Origin: Janthinobacterium tructae
Lineage (GTDB): Bacteria; Pseudomonadota; Gammaproteobacteria; Burkholderiales; Burkholderiaceae_D
DNA: 64,000 nucleotides
Direction: 5' to 3'
Assembly: GCF_006517255.1 (NCBI RefSeq)
Contig: NZ_CP041185.1
Span: 4,216,001 to 4,280,000 of the forward strand
The notes under the pieces were generated by a model. It saw nothing but the letters and a program-made list of their open reading frames with translations. It made no database searches and was not told the origin of the DNA. Made by a program: the position numbers and the translations under genes. Position 1 is the first letter of the stretch. Each line of letters opens with the position of its first letter. Positions 25,573 through 35,466 of the stretch are shown piece by piece.

Positions 25573-25604
25573 ATAAAAGAAAACGCCACCCGGAGGTGGC
25601 GTTT
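25573..25604 (-). terminator. Intrinsic terminator of glmS
   Basis: AAACGCCACC (25581-25590) pairs with GGTGGCGTTT (25595-25604) around a 4-nt loop. On the minus strand it is followed by a T-rich run (25573-25583 read in reverse), about 40 bp past the glmS stop. Confidence 0.85.
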
Positions 25605-25643
25605 CTTTCCGTTCCTGGTGGCCCGGGACGGCCCCCGGCCTGC

Positions 25644-27473
25644 TTACTCCACCGTCACCGACTTCGCCAGATTGCGTGGCTTGTCCACATCCGTGCCACG
25701 CGCCAGTGCCGTGTGGTACGCCAGCAATTGCAGCGCCACCACGTGCAGGATCGGCGACAAATCGCCGTAGTGCTCGGGCAGGCGGATGACGTGCAAGCCT
25801 TCGCCGGAGCTGATGCGGGAATCCACGTCGGCGAAGACGTACAGCTGGCCGCCACGGGCGCGCACTTCCTGCATGTTCGATTTGAGCTTTTCGATCAGGG
25901 CGTCGTTCGGCGCGATGGTGACGACGGGCATTTCATTCGTCACCAGGGCCAGCGGGCCGTGCTTCAGTTCGCCGGCCGGATACGCTTCGGCGTGGATGTA
26001 GGAAATTTCCTTCAGCTTTAACGCGCCTTCCAGGGCGATCGGGTAATGCATGCCGCGGCCCAGGAAGAGGGCGTTTTCCTTGCGCGCGAATTCCTCGGAC
26101 CAGGCGATGATTTGCGGTTCCAGCGCCAGCACGGACGCGATGGCGACGGGCAGATGGCGCATGGCTTTCAGGTGCGCCGCTTCCTGCTCTTCGGACAGGC
26201 GGCCATTGACTTGCGCCAGGCACAGGGTCAGCAGGAACAGGCCCGCCAGCTGCGTGGTGAAGGCTTTGGTGGAGGCCACGCCCACTTCCACGCCGGCGCG
26301 CGTGATGTAGGCCAGCGCGCATTCGCGCACCATGGCGCTGGTGGCCACGTTGCAGATGGTCAAGGTGTGCAACATGCCCAGGCTGCGCGCATGTTTCAGG
26401 GCGGCCAGGGTGTCGGCCGTCTCGCCGCTTTGCGAAATGGTGACGACCAGCGTGTTCGGGTGCGGCACGCTGTCGCGGTAACGGTATTCGCTGGCCACTT
26501 CCACGCTGACGGGCACTTTCGCAATCGCTTCGATCCAATATTTCGCCGTCATGCCCGCATACGAGCTGGTGCCGCAGGCCAGGATCAGCACGCGGTCGAT
26601 CTGCTTGAAGATGGGATAGGCCTTGTCGCCGAACAGTTCCGGCATGATGGCCGTCACGCCTTCGAGCGTGTCGCCGATAGCGCGCGGCTGCTCGAAGATT
26701 TCCTTCTGCATGTAGTGGCGGTACGGACCCAGCTCGGCAGCGCCCGTGTGCGCATGCACGGTTTTCACTTCGCGCTCGACGGGCTTGCCATCGACGTCGA
26801 CGATCCAGCAGCGCGACAGTTGCAGGTCGACTACGTCGCCTTCTTCCAGATAGATGATCTGGTCCGTCGTGCCGGCCAGCGCCATGGCGTCGGAGGCGAC
26901 AAAGTTTTCACCATTGCCCAGGCCGACGATCAGGGGCGAGCCCTGACGCGCGGCCACCACGCGGTGCGGCTCATCGCGGCAGAAGACGGCGATCGCATAC
27001 GCGCCATCGAGGCGTTTCACGGCCTGCTGCACGGTCTCAAATAAATCGCCGTTGTACATGTGCTCGACCAGGTGGGCGATCACTTCGGTATCCGTCTGGC
27101 TCTGGAAGACGTAACCCAAGGCCGTCAGTTCGGCGCGCAGCTCATCGTGGTTTTCGATGATGCCGTTATGCACCAGCGCCACGCGGGCGTTCTCTTCCGC
27201 TGGGGAAAAGTGCGGGTGGGCATTGAAGTTGACAGGGGCGCCATGCGTGGCCCAGCGCGTGTGGGCGATGCCCGTAAAACCGCTCAAGCCCTCTTCGGCG
27301 ATCTGCTTTTCCAGCTCGGCCACGCGCGAAGTGGAGCGCGAACGCTGCAAACGGCCATCGGCGTGCAGGGCGATACCGCAGGAATCGTAGCCACGGTATT
27401 CCAGGCGCTTCAAGCCTTCGAGCAGGATGGGAGTGATATTACGTTGCGCTACCGCGCCGACGATGCCGCACAT
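25644..27473 (-). CDS. glmS: Glutamine-fructose-6-phosphate aminotransferase (isomerizing)
   Basis: Makes glucosamine-6-phosphate, the entry step to UDP-GlcNAc for peptidoglycan and LPS. 609 aa, the normal length. The N-terminal glutaminase starts with the processed-nucleophile sequence M-C-G-I-V-G and has [12 protein letters not shown] and [10 protein letters not shown]. Two SIS domains follow ([14 protein letters not shown] with [13 protein letters not shown], and [27 protein letters not shown]) with the C-terminal LAKSVTVE tail. It lies apart from glmU, which is 4 kb away; the two are adjacent in E. coli. No glmS ribozyme is seen upstream. Confidence 0.97.
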   Translation of the reverse strand: MCGIVGAVAQRNITPILLEGLKRLEYRGYDSCGIALHADGRLQRSRSTSRVAELEKQIAEEGLSGFTGIAHTRWATHGAPVNFNAHPHFSPAEENARVALVHNGIIENHDELRAELTALGYVFQSQTDTEVIAHLVEHMYNGDLFETVQQAVKRLDGAYAIAVFCRDEPHRVVAARQGSPLIVGLGNGENFVASDAMALAGTTDQIIYLEEGDVVDLQLSRCWIVDVDGKPVEREVKTVHAHTGAAELGPYRHYMQKEIFEQPRAIGDTLEGVTAIMPELFGDKAYPIFKQIDRVLILACGTSSYAGMTAKYWIEAIAKVPVSVEVASEYRYRDSVPHPNTLVVTISQSGETADTLAALKHARSLGMLHTLTICNVATSAMVRECALAYITRAGVEVGVASTKAFTTQLAGLFLLTLCLAQVNGRLSEEQEAAHLKAMRHLPVAIASVLALEPQIIAWSEEFARKENALFLGRGMHYPIALEGALKLKEISYIHAEAYPAGELKHGPLALVTNEMPVVTIAPNDALIEKLKSNMQEVRARGGQLYVFADVDSRISSGEGLHVIRLPEHYGDLSPILHVVALQLLAYHTALARGTDVDKPRNLAKSVTVE

Positions 27474-27561
27474 GGAAACCTCTGTCTAAAAATTCATCAA
27501 TGCACGCATGCTAATGCAGAGCGCATGAAATATGCTTTCTAAATATGTGTATTTTTGACTG

Positions 27562-27593
27562 AATATTTCACACCTATTTTGCGGTGAAATATT
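27562..27593. promoter_or_regulatory. Palindrome between glmS and the Lrp-family gene
   Basis: AATATTTCAC (27562-27571) and GTGAAATATT (27584-27593) form a perfect 10-bp inverted repeat with a 12-bp spacer in a very AT-rich 161-bp intergenic region. The end is 41 bp before the Lrp-family start, so autoregulation by that protein is the simplest reading. Confidence 0.5.
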
Positions 27594-27634
27594 ATTTCAT
27601 TTAAACTCAATTTATTCTCTAATTCATCAAAATC

Positions 27635-28108
27635 ATGAGCGAACACAACATTACTCTCGACGAGATCGATCGTCGCATCCTGAACGCCTTGCAAATTGAT
27701 GCATCGCAAACCAACAGTGAACTGGCGCGCTCGGTGCATGTCTCGGCGCCCACCTGTTTGCGGCGCGTCAAGCATTTACGGGAAAGCGGCGTCATCGAGC
27801 GGCAAGTGGCCATCGTCGCGCCGCAGCTGGTGGGCGCGCGCCTGACGGCCATCGTGGAAATCACGCTCGACGTGCAGGCGGCGGAACGCATGGCGGAATT
27901 CGAGCAAGTCGTGGCGGACGAGCCCGCCGTGCTGCAGTGCTACCGCGTCTCGCCCGGACCCGACTTCGTGCTGATGGTGCAGGTGGCCGACATGCCCGCG
28001 TATCACGCGCTGGCGCACCGCCTGTTTGCCGCGCACGCGAATGTGCGCAACGTGAAAAGCTACTTTTCCACGTTTCGCAGCAAGTTCGAGACACGCATCG
28101 CCATCTGA
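27635..28108 (+). CDS. Lrp/AsnC-family transcriptional regulator
   Basis: 157 aa. An N-terminal HTH (LDEIDRRILNALQIDASQTNSELARSVHVSAPTCLRRVKHLRESGVI) and a C-terminal RAM/AsnC effector domain (AERMAEFEQVVADEPAVLQCYRVSPGPDFVLMVQVADMPAYHALAHRLF) are both complete. It probably senses an amino acid as an octamer. It is divergent from glmS, with a 10-bp-arm palindrome between them. Immediately downstream begins a phased array of DnaA-box-like motifs, with no obvious terminator. Confidence 0.92.
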   Translation: MSEHNITLDEIDRRILNALQIDASQTNSELARSVHVSAPTCLRRVKHLRESGVIERQVAIVAPQLVGARLTAIVEITLDVQAAERMAEFEQVVADEPAVLQCYRVSPGPDFVLMVQVADMPAYHALAHRLFAAHANVRNVKSYFSTFRSKFETRIAI

Positions 28109-28123
28109 TTTGCCATGCGCCGA

Positions 28124-28394
28124 TTATCCACCGCTTGCCCACATGCTTATACGCGTCTTGCGCACCGCTTATACGGCACTTTTACACAGGTTTATACACA
28201 AGCAGGCCAGGCGCCGCGAGCGATGGCAGGACGATTTTTCTCCAGCAAACTCCAGACTGGACGAGGCCGTACCCCGGCAAGCGTGTTGCACTTATTCATA
28301 CCCACGAGCGAAGCATTGCCACGCTGACTTTTACACCGCTTTCCCACAGCTTGCCAACAGGCTTTTGCACCACTTATCGACAGGCTTATCCACA
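28124..28394 (+). repeat. Two helically phased arrays of DnaA-box-like 9-mers
   Basis: The 306 bp between the Lrp gene and the regulator stump hold 9-mers related to TTATCCACA, all in the same direction. The first array starts at 28124, 28135, 28147, 28158, 28169, 28180 and 28192. The second starts at 28329, 28340, 28351, 28363, 28374 and 28386. Spacing is always 11 or 12 bp, about one helical turn, so all sites face the same side of the DNA. The last is an exact DnaA box; others are degenerate (TTGCCCACA, TTATACACA, TTTCCCACA, TTGCCAACA, TTATCGACA). Cooperative DnaA binding or titration is inferred. Confidence 0.7.
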
Positions 28395-28414
28395 GCCGCG
28401 CGCAAAGGGAACAT

Positions 28415-28840
28415 TCAGGGACGCACTTGCGCGTCGGCATAAAACCGGTAGCCGGCATTGCGCGCGGTATTGATGGGCAAGGTCATGCCGGCGGCCTCCT
28501 CCTTGCGGCGCAGGCGGCTGATCTGGGTGTCCAGGCGGCGCTGGTCATAGCAGAGGAAATTCTCGCCCAGCGACTGGACGATCTGCTGGCGGCTGACGAT
28601 ACGCTCCGGTTCGGCCATCAGGACGTGCAGCACCGTCACATCCTGTTGCGACAGCCCAATGGCGTCGCCTCCGGGCGGCAGCAGGCGGCGCGGCCCCAGT
28701 TCCAGCACCCAGGCCGTGACGGGCGCCGCAATGGCAGCAGCGGCCGGTTCGCCCAGGCGCCGCGCCAGCGCGCTCAGGGTGGCCGCCAGTTCATCCAGGT
28801 CGGCGCTCTTGGGCAGGTAATAGCAAGCCGCAGGGGCGTC
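28415..28840 (-). pseudogene. Response regulator remnant (OmpR-type), receiver domain lost
   Basis: Reading leftwards, the frame encodes the end of a receiver domain (CYYLPKSADLDELAATLSALARRL, including the conserved Lys) and then a complete OmpR-type winged helix (GLSQQDVTVLHVLMAEPERIVSRQQIVQSLG to NTARNAGYRFYADAQ). About the first 85-100 receiver residues, with the phosphorylation Asp, are missing, and there is no ATG or good start in frame. The homology stops within about 30 bp of the start of the divergent sensor kinase gene. A GTG at 28708 could still make a free 97-aa DNA-binding domain. Confidence 0.7.
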
Positions 28841-28867
28841 ATGCCCCGCATGGTAAGCTCCTGCGCC

Positions 28868-30874
28868 ATGAAAATCCTGCTCGCCATTGTCCTGTTGTTC
28901 ACCACCCTGCAAGCGCTGGCCGGGGCGGCCGCGCCCGTATCGGCGCCACTGTTGCTGCCAGCCAGCGGTCAACCCGTGTCGACCAGCGGCCACATGCAGA
29001 TGCTGCGCGACCCCTCCGGCCAGCTGGGTCCGCAGGCCGCACTGGCCGCGCCCGGCTGGCGCCCCCTGCCTGGCGCCGTCAGTGCCGGCTATACGCAGGA
29101 TGCCATCTGGCTGCGCCTGGAGGTGACGCGCGCGGCGCAGTCGCCCGATGAATGGGTATTGCGCTTTAGCAACGCCGTGCTCGATGACGTGCGCCTGTAT
29201 CGCCAGGACCAGGCCGGACACTGGCTGCGGCAAGAGGCGGGCGCCGACGTGATCCGCGACGCCTGGCCCATCGATGCGCGCCAGGTGGTGTTTCCCGTGC
29301 AGTTGCAACCCGGTCAGCCGCAGCGCTGGCTGGTACGCCTGCAGAGCAAGAAAGCCATGTCGACGGAGCTGACCTTGCTGCCCAGCGATGCCTTCGACAA
29401 CGCCTCGCGCCGCGAATACCTGTATTACGGCTTGCAGTTCGGCAGTTATTTGCTGCTGATCCTGTTCCATATCTTTTTCTGGCGCATGACACGCGAAGCC
29501 CACAGCGGCTGGTACCTGCTGTATGTGTTGACGAATGCCACCACGGAAGCGCTGACGATCGCCATTCCCCAGCAAATCTTCGCCATGCCGAACGGCTTGT
29601 CCGACCCCATGCTGGGCGTATCGATGGCCATGTCGATTGCCATCGGCGCGCGTTTTTCCACCTTGCAGCTGGAGCTGCCCGCCCTGTATCCCCGTTTCAG
29701 CCGTGCCGTGGTGGGCATCACGGCCGCCGCCGCCCTGTTCGGGGCGCTGCTGGTGCTGGGCGGCGACTATGCTGCAGGCGTGCTGGTGGTGCAAATGACG
29801 GCCTTGCCGCTGATCGTGCTGTTCATCGGCCTGGCCAGCTGGCTGGCGCTGCGCGGCCATCGCCCGGCGCATGCCTTTCTGTTCATTTTCGGCATCTTCT
29901 ACGCCGGTGTCATCATCAGCTTCCTGCGCAACATGGCCGTGGTGCCGCCGAATTTCTGGACCAACCATGCCGCCACCCTGGGCGCCTTTGTCCACATGAT
30001 GCTGATGAGCCTGCGCCTCAACCGCCGCTACGCGGAATTGCGCCGCGCCAAGGACAGGGCACAGGCCGAAGCCGTGCGTGCCGTGCGCGCCCTGAATGAA
30101 CGGCTGGAAGAGCAGGTGGCGCGGCGCACGCTGGCGCTGCAACAGGAAATCGGCCGGCGCGCCGCACTCGAAGGCGAATTGCGTGCCGCCCTGGAAGTGG
30201 AAACCCGCACGCGCGAAGAACAGCAGGATTTCGTTGCCATGGTGTCGCATGAATTCCACACGCCGCTGGCCATCATCAACACCACGGCCCAGCAGATTGC
30301 CCGCAACACGGAGGCGCCACGGGAAAAAACCCTGCAGCGCTGCCAGAACCTGCGCGAAGCGAGCGGCCGCATGACGGCACTGGTGGATGAATACCTGAGC
30401 GCAGACCGCATGGAAACAAGCGCGGCGACATTCCGTCCCCAGCCATGCGACTTGCGCGCCCTGCTGCACGCCCTGCTGGCCGAATGGCCCGACGGCCGCA
30501 TCGATGCCAGCGTACAGGCGCTGCCCGACAGCGTCGTGGCCGATGCCAGCCTGCTGCGCGTGGCCCTGCGCAACCTGCTCAGCAATGCTGACCGGCATGC
30601 GCCGCAGACCCAGGCGATTCGCGTGCAAGCCGCCACACTCGATGACGGCGGCGTGCAAATCGTCGTCAGCAATGCGGGCGAGCCCCTGCCTGCCGATGAA
30701 ATCCCGCGCCTGTTCCAGAAATACTTCCGCGGCCGCATCGCCCAGCACAAGGCTGGTGCAGGATTGGGCCTGTACCTGGTACAGCGCATCGCCGAATTGC
30801 ACGGCGGCCAGGTCACCCTCGACAGCGCCGGCAACAACGGCACCATCAGCTTCGCCCTGCGCCTGCCCGCCTGA
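28868..30874 (+). CDS. 7TMR-DISM sensor histidine kinase
   Basis: 668 aa. A signal peptide (1-20) leads to a periplasmic 7TMR-DISMED2 sensory domain (about 35-165, GYTQDAIWLRLEVTRAAQSPDEWVLRFSNAVLDDVRLY). A seven-helix 7TM-DISM region (180-380), a coiled coil (about 390-440), HisKA with phospho-His 461 (VSHEFHTPLAI) and HATPase with N-box near 569 (NLLSNADRHA) and GAGLGLYLV follow. All catalytic elements are present. Its cognate regulator was probably the truncated gene just upstream on the other strand, so it may now be an orphan. Ligand unknown; DISMED2 domains often bind carbohydrates. Confidence 0.9.
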   Translation: MKILLAIVLLFTTLQALAGAAAPVSAPLLLPASGQPVSTSGHMQMLRDPSGQLGPQAALAAPGWRPLPGAVSAGYTQDAIWLRLEVTRAAQSPDEWVLRFSNAVLDDVRLYRQDQAGHWLRQEAGADVIRDAWPIDARQVVFPVQLQPGQPQRWLVRLQSKKAMSTELTLLPSDAFDNASRREYLYYGLQFGSYLLLILFHIFFWRMTREAHSGWYLLYVLTNATTEALTIAIPQQIFAMPNGLSDPMLGVSMAMSIAIGARFSTLQLELPALYPRFSRAVVGITAAAALFGALLVLGGDYAAGVLVVQMTALPLIVLFIGLASWLALRGHRPAHAFLFIFGIFYAGVIISFLRNMAVVPPNFWTNHAATLGAFVHMMLMSLRLNRRYAELRRAKDRAQAEAVRAVRALNERLEEQVARRTLALQQEIGRRAALEGELRAALEVETRTREEQQDFVAMVSHEFHTPLAIINTTAQQIARNTEAPREKTLQRCQNLREASGRMTALVDEYLSADRMETSAATFRPQPCDLRALLHALLAEWPDGRIDASVQALPDSVVADASLLRVALRNLLSNADRHAPQTQAIRVQAATLDDGGVQIVVSNAGEPLPADEIPRLFQKYFRGRIAQHKAGAGLGLYLVQRIAELHGGQVTLDSAGNNGTISFALRLPA

Positions 30875-30884
30875 CTGCCCCGGC

Positions 30885-30909
30885 ATTCCCGACTGAATCA
30901 GTCGGGAAT
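30885..30909 (+). terminator. Hairpin after sensor kinase
   Basis: ATTCCCGACT and AGTCGGGAAT form a perfect 10-bp stem with a 5-nt loop, 10 bp after the kinase stop. Only a short T-rich stretch follows, so termination may be partial. Confidence 0.6.
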
Positions 30910-31073
30910 TACTCAGATTTGCCCAACGTCACATTCTTCCCTTCTGCTGCGCCTGCAAAACCTGGACCAGCGCAACGCCGTGTATCCCGGTGCCGGGCCA
31001 GATGTGAACTGGGCGGGCAGCAGTGGAATACCCGTGCCTATGTCGCCAGGCCTGCCCTGATCGATGGCAGCAC

Positions 31074-31396
31074 TTGCACACATGCTATCCACCGCCTATT
31101 CACGCGCTTTTCCACAGGCTTACCCACAGCAACCAAAGGCAAGCCGGTGGCAAAAAAACAGTTATCCCCACTTGTACCCAGGCTATCCAGCGCTTATCCG
31201 CAGCCTTACGCACAGACTTATCCACAATGCAGGGATAAGCGCCGCGACAATGCTGGCGGCGAGCGGCAATCGAAGGAAAAGGGAGCGACAGGCGCATGCC
31301 AGGCAGCAGGAAGAAACTTGCCAACAGCTTATGCACGGGCTTGCACACAGACTTATCCGCTACTTGTGCGGCGGCTTACCCACATAGTTATCCACA
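31074..31396 (+). repeat. Three helically phased arrays of DnaA-box-like 9-mers
   Basis: This 575-bp gene-free stretch between the kinase terminator and the glmU terminator holds about 18 TTATCCACA-like 9-mers, all in the plus orientation. Starts are 31074, 31085, 31096, 31108, 31120; 31162, 31172, 31183, 31194, 31206, 31218; and 31318, 31329, 31341, 31353, 31364, 31376, 31388. Spacing within arrays is 10-12 bp. Exact DnaA boxes are at 31218 and 31388. The design matches the arrays at 28.1-28.4 kb on the other side of the sensor kinase. The rest of the stretch (30910-31070, 31230-31315) shows nothing I recognise. Confidence 0.7.
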
Positions 31397-31425
31397 AATA
31401 AAAAAGGCAGGTCGCGAGACCTGCC
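31397..31425 (-). terminator. Intrinsic terminator of glmU
   Basis: GGCAGGTC (31406-31413) and GACCTGCC (31418-31425) form an 8-bp stem with loop GCGA. On the minus strand the stem is followed by six T residues. It lies 24 bp past the glmU stop. Confidence 0.9.
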
Positions 31426-31449
31426 TGTGTGCAAAACGGCACGTTGCGC

Positions 31450-32826
31450 TTACTTCTTGATTTTCACGGGGCGCGTCCAGCCGTCGATGGTCACTTGCCG
31501 TGCGCGCGAGACCGTCAGCTTGCCGGCCGGCGCATCTTTCGACAAGGTCGTGCCGGCGCCCAGAGTGGCGCCCTTGCCGACGGTGACGGGCGCGATCAGC
31601 TGGCTGTCGCTGCCGATAAAGGCGTCGTCTTCAATCACCGTGCGGAACTTGTTCACGCCATCGTAGTTGCAGGTAATCGTGCCGGCGCCGATGTTGACCT
31701 TCGAGCCGATGGTGGCGTCGCCGATATAGGCCAGGTGGTTGGCCTTGCTGTGCGCGGCGATCTGGCTGTTTTTCACTTCGACGAAGTTACCGATATGCAC
31801 GTCTTCCGCCAGGACCGTGCCGGGGCGCAGGCGCGCGTAGGGGCCGATGATGGAGGCGGCGCCGACGACGGCGTCCTCGATATGGCAGAACGGCTTGATG
31901 TGCGCGCCAGCGGCCACCGTGGCGTTGATGATGACGTTGTTGGCGCCCACGCGCACGCCATCGCCCAGTTCGACTCTGCCTTCGAACACACAGCCGACGT
32001 CGATGGTGACATCGCGGCCGCAAATGAGTTCGCCGCGCACGTCGATGCGGGCCGGGTCCAGCAGGGTCACGCCACGCTCGAGCAGCGCTTGCGCGATATT
32101 GTTCTGGTGGATGCGTTCCAGCTGCGCCAGTTGCACCTTGCTGTTGACGCCCGCCACTTCCCACACGGCAGCCGGGTGGGCCGAGGTGACGGCCACGCCA
32201 TCGGCGACGGCTTGCGCGACGATATCGGTCAGATAGTATTCCCCCTGCGCATTGTCGTTCGACAAGGCCGACAACCATTGTTTGAGCTGCACGGTGGGCG
32301 CGACCATGATGCCACTGTTGATCTCCTTGATGGCGCGCTCTTCTGGCGTGGCATCCTTTTCCTCGACGATGCGCACGATGGCGCCGTGCTCGCGCACGAT
32401 GCGGCCCAGGCCGAAGGGATCGTCCTGTTCCACGGTCAAGATGGCCAGCTTGTCCTTGCCGGCGGCCTGCACCAGTTGCTGCAGGGAGGCGGCGCTGGTC
32501 AGCGGCACGTCGCCGTACAGGATCAGGGTCGGTACGCTGTCATCGAGCAAGGACACGGCTTGCTGCACCGCATGGCCGGTGCCCAACTGCTGCGTTTGCT
32601 CGGCAGCGTCGATCGCCAGGGCATGGCTGGTCTTGTAGCCGTCGAGCAACTTCAGCACGGCGGCGCCCCCATGCCCGTAAATCACGCATAATCGGGACGG
32701 CGCCAGGCCGCGCGCCGTGTCGATGACGTGCGACAACAGCGGCTTGCCAGCCAACGGGTGCAATACCTTGGGCAATGCCGACTGCATGCGTTTGCCCATA
32801 CCGGCAGCGAGAATGACAACGTTCAT
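31450..32826 (-). CDS. glmU: Bifunctional GlmU (GlcN-1-P acetyltransferase / GlcNAc-1-P uridyltransferase)
   Basis: Performs the last two steps of UDP-GlcNAc synthesis. 458 aa from the ATG at 32826, which places the pyrophosphorylase signature [26 protein letters not shown] at the N terminus. An uridyltransferase domain spans 1-230. The rest is a left-handed beta helix of hexapeptide repeats ([30 protein letters not shown]) with the acetyltransferase segment [30 protein letters not shown]. Upstream frame to 32895 is not used. It acts downstream of GlmS, encoded 4 kb away on the same strand. Confidence 0.97.
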   Translation of the reverse strand: MNVVILAAGMGKRMQSALPKVLHPLAGKPLLSHVIDTARGLAPSRLCVIYGHGGAAVLKLLDGYKTSHALAIDAAEQTQQLGTGHAVQQAVSLLDDSVPTLILYGDVPLTSAASLQQLVQAAGKDKLAILTVEQDDPFGLGRIVREHGAIVRIVEEKDATPEERAIKEINSGIMVAPTVQLKQWLSALSNDNAQGEYYLTDIVAQAVADGVAVTSAHPAAVWEVAGVNSKVQLAQLERIHQNNIAQALLERGVTLLDPARIDVRGELICGRDVTIDVGCVFEGRVELGDGVRVGANNVIINATVAAGAHIKPFCHIEDAVVGAASIIGPYARLRPGTVLAEDVHIGNFVEVKNSQIAAHSKANHLAYIGDATIGSKVNIGAGTITCNYDGVNKFRTVIEDDAFIGSDSQLIAPVTVGKGATLGAGTTLSKDAPAGKLTVSRARQVTIDGWTRPVKIKK

Positions 32827-32851
32827 AGACCGTCTTTTATAAGTTAAGAAT

Positions 32852-33757
32852 ATGAAAAAGTTTAACACGCAGGCCCCCACTTCCACGCCCTTCAAGCGGT
32901 TTACTTATGCCGTGCTGGCCCTCATGCTCGTCGTCATGGCCGGCTGCAGCGGCTTGCGCCTGGCCTACAACAATGGCGATACCGTGCTGTACTGGTGGCT
33001 GAATGCGTATGTCGACCTGGACCGCGACCAGAAGGGCTGGGTGCGCGACGACATTGACAAGCTGTTCGACTGGCACCGCAAGACGCAATTGAAGGATTAC
33101 GTGGACATCCTGCGCACGGGCCAGAAGCAGCTGCAAGGCAATATCACGCAAGCAGACCTGATGGCCGACTACGGCGAGATCAAGCAGCGCACCCAGGCGT
33201 TGCTGCTGAAGGCGGCGCCCGAACTGGCCGACCTGGCGCGCTCGCTCAAGCCCGAGCAGATCGCACAGATGGAAAAGAAGTTCAAGTCCAACAATGACGA
33301 TTACCGCAAGAAATACCTGAGCGGCGACCAGGAGAAGCGCCAGAAACTGCGCTACAAGAAAGCCATGGAGCAATTCGAACTGTGGTTCGGCAGCTTCAGC
33401 AGCGAGCAGGAAGCGATCATCCGCAAGGCGTCCGACGCGCGTCCGCTGAACAATGAGATCTGGCTCGACGAACGCATGCGGCGCCAGCAGAACGTATTGA
33501 ACCTGGTCAAGAAAGTCCACCAGGAAAAGCTCGGCAAGGAAGCGGCCGCGACCTTGATCACGACGCTGATCAAGGACAGTTTCGAGCGCCTGGAACATTC
33601 CGAGCGCAAGGCCTTCTTCGATGCCTACGAAAGCAGCACGGCGCAGATGGTCTTGACGGTGATCAAGATCGCCACGCCGGCGCAAAAAGCCCACGCCGTC
33701 AAGCGCATGCAGGGCTGGATCGACGATTTCAATTCCCTGGCCACACAAGCCAAATAG
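32852..33757 (+). CDS. DUF6279 family lipoprotein
   Basis: 301 aa with an N-terminal lipoprotein signal ending in the lipobox MAGC (about residue 32). The mature part is helical and charged, with family landmarks [41 protein letters not shown] and [13 protein letters not shown] [19 protein letters not shown]6279 members are outer-membrane-anchored proteins of unknown function in Burkholderiales and relatives. It starts 26 bp from the divergent glmU, so the two share a very short promoter region. Confidence 0.85.
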   Translation: MKKFNTQAPTSTPFKRFTYAVLALMLVVMAGCSGLRLAYNNGDTVLYWWLNAYVDLDRDQKGWVRDDIDKLFDWHRKTQLKDYVDILRTGQKQLQGNITQADLMADYGEIKQRTQALLLKAAPELADLARSLKPEQIAQMEKKFKSNNDDYRKKYLSGDQEKRQKLRYKKAMEQFELWFGSFSSEQEAIIRKASDARPLNNEIWLDERMRRQQNVLNLVKKVHQEKLGKEAAATLITTLIKDSFERLEHSERKAFFDAYESSTAQMVLTVIKIATPAQKAHAVKRMQGWIDDFNSLATQAK

Positions 33758-33826
33758 ACAGGCAGCGCCAGCAGGGGAGGTGGGGCCATATGCTATAGTG
33801 GCCGCCACCGAATTGAAGAAATACCC

Positions 33827-34486
33827 ATGCAAAAGAAAATTAAGAAACCCGCCAAAGTCCCCGTCCACCACGCGCCGCCACCGAACCAGGTGCGCATCAT
33901 CGGCGGCCAGTGGAAGCGTTCCGTGCTGCCTGTTTTACAGGCACTGGGACTGCGCCCGACACCAGACCGCGTACGTGAAACCGTATTCAACTGGATCAAC
34001 CACTTGCGCGACGGCGACTGGGCCAACGCCCAGGTGCTGGACCTGTTCGCCGGCAGCGGCGCACTGGGCTTCGAGGCGGCCAGCCGCGGCGCGGCGTCCG
34101 TCACCATGGTCGACACGCATACGCCCGTGATCCGCCAACTGGAAGAAAACAAGGTGAAATTGCGCGCCGAGAATGTGCAACTGCTGCGCGGCGACGCCCT
34201 GCTGACGGCGCAAGGCCTGGCATCGCGCGGCCAGCGTTTCGACCTGATCTTCCTCGACCCGCCTTACCAGCAGGATTTCCTGGCCAAAGTGCTGCCCTTG
34301 TGCGCCAACCTGCTCAAGGAAGGCGGCATGGTCTACGCGGAATCGGGCTTGCCGCTGGTCTTCGATGAAGCCAGCGAACTGGACAAACCCGAGTGGATGG
34401 CGCCGTGGGAAGTCATCCGTGCCGACAAGGCGGGCACCGTTTATTATCATTTGCTAACTTACAACAAAGTGCCGGCAACTGCCTGA
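33827..34486 (+). CDS. rsmD: 16S rRNA (guanine-966-N2) methyltransferase RsmD
   Basis: 219 aa, slightly longer than E. coli RsmD owing to a basic N-terminal tail (KKIKKPAKV). SAM-binding motif I is DLFAGSGALGFEAASRGA and the catalytic motif is LDPPYQQDFL. VRIIGGQWKRSVLPV and PTPDRVRETVFNWI are typical of RsmD. It modifies G966 in the 30S decoding region. coaD follows 100 bp downstream, the same pairing as in many proteobacteria. Confidence 0.95.
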   Translation: MQKKIKKPAKVPVHHAPPPNQVRIIGGQWKRSVLPVLQALGLRPTPDRVRETVFNWINHLRDGDWANAQVLDLFAGSGALGFEAASRGAASVTMVDTHTPVIRQLEENKVKLRAENVQLLRGDALLTAQGLASRGQRFDLIFLDPPYQQDFLAKVLPLCANLLKEGGMVYAESGLPLVFDEASELDKPEWMAPWEVIRADKAGTVYYHLLTYNKVPATA

Positions 34487-34550
34487 ATCTGCCTATAAAT
34501 GAGGCAAAAAGGCTCCCTGGCCCGAGGCGCAGCACCAATTTCAGGCATAA

Positions 34551-35365
<815 letters not shown>

Positions 35366-35431
35366 GCTTTTCCCTCCCGCCGCCGCTCCGCGCGGCCCTC
35401 TTTTACCAACTGTTCTACACTGTGTGCTCAG

Positions 35432-35440
35432 TTATCCACA
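35432..35440 (+). promoter_or_regulatory. Isolated exact DnaA box
   Basis: TTATCCACA, 27 bp before the chalcone-isomerase-like start. It could place that gene under DnaA control or be chance; no phased neighbours are seen here. Confidence 0.4.
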
Positions 35441-35466
35441 GCCCATGGTTTCCACGGAGGTAGAAG

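Noticed and set aside
27474..27634. glmS ribozyme
   Set aside because: The glmS leader is short and AT-rich and shows none of the conserved ribozyme core; that element is typical of Gram-positive bacteria.
28415..30886. Minus-strand open frame of 823 codons
   Set aside because: Most of it is the antisense of the sensor kinase and reads as His/Gln/Arg-rich low-complexity sequence, the usual shadow in GC-rich DNA. Only the last 140 codons show real homology (response regulator remnant), and these are annotated separately.
28124..31396. CRISPR-like array
   Set aside because: Units are 9 bp with 2-3 bp between them, degenerate, with no spacers of 25-40 bp and no cas genes.
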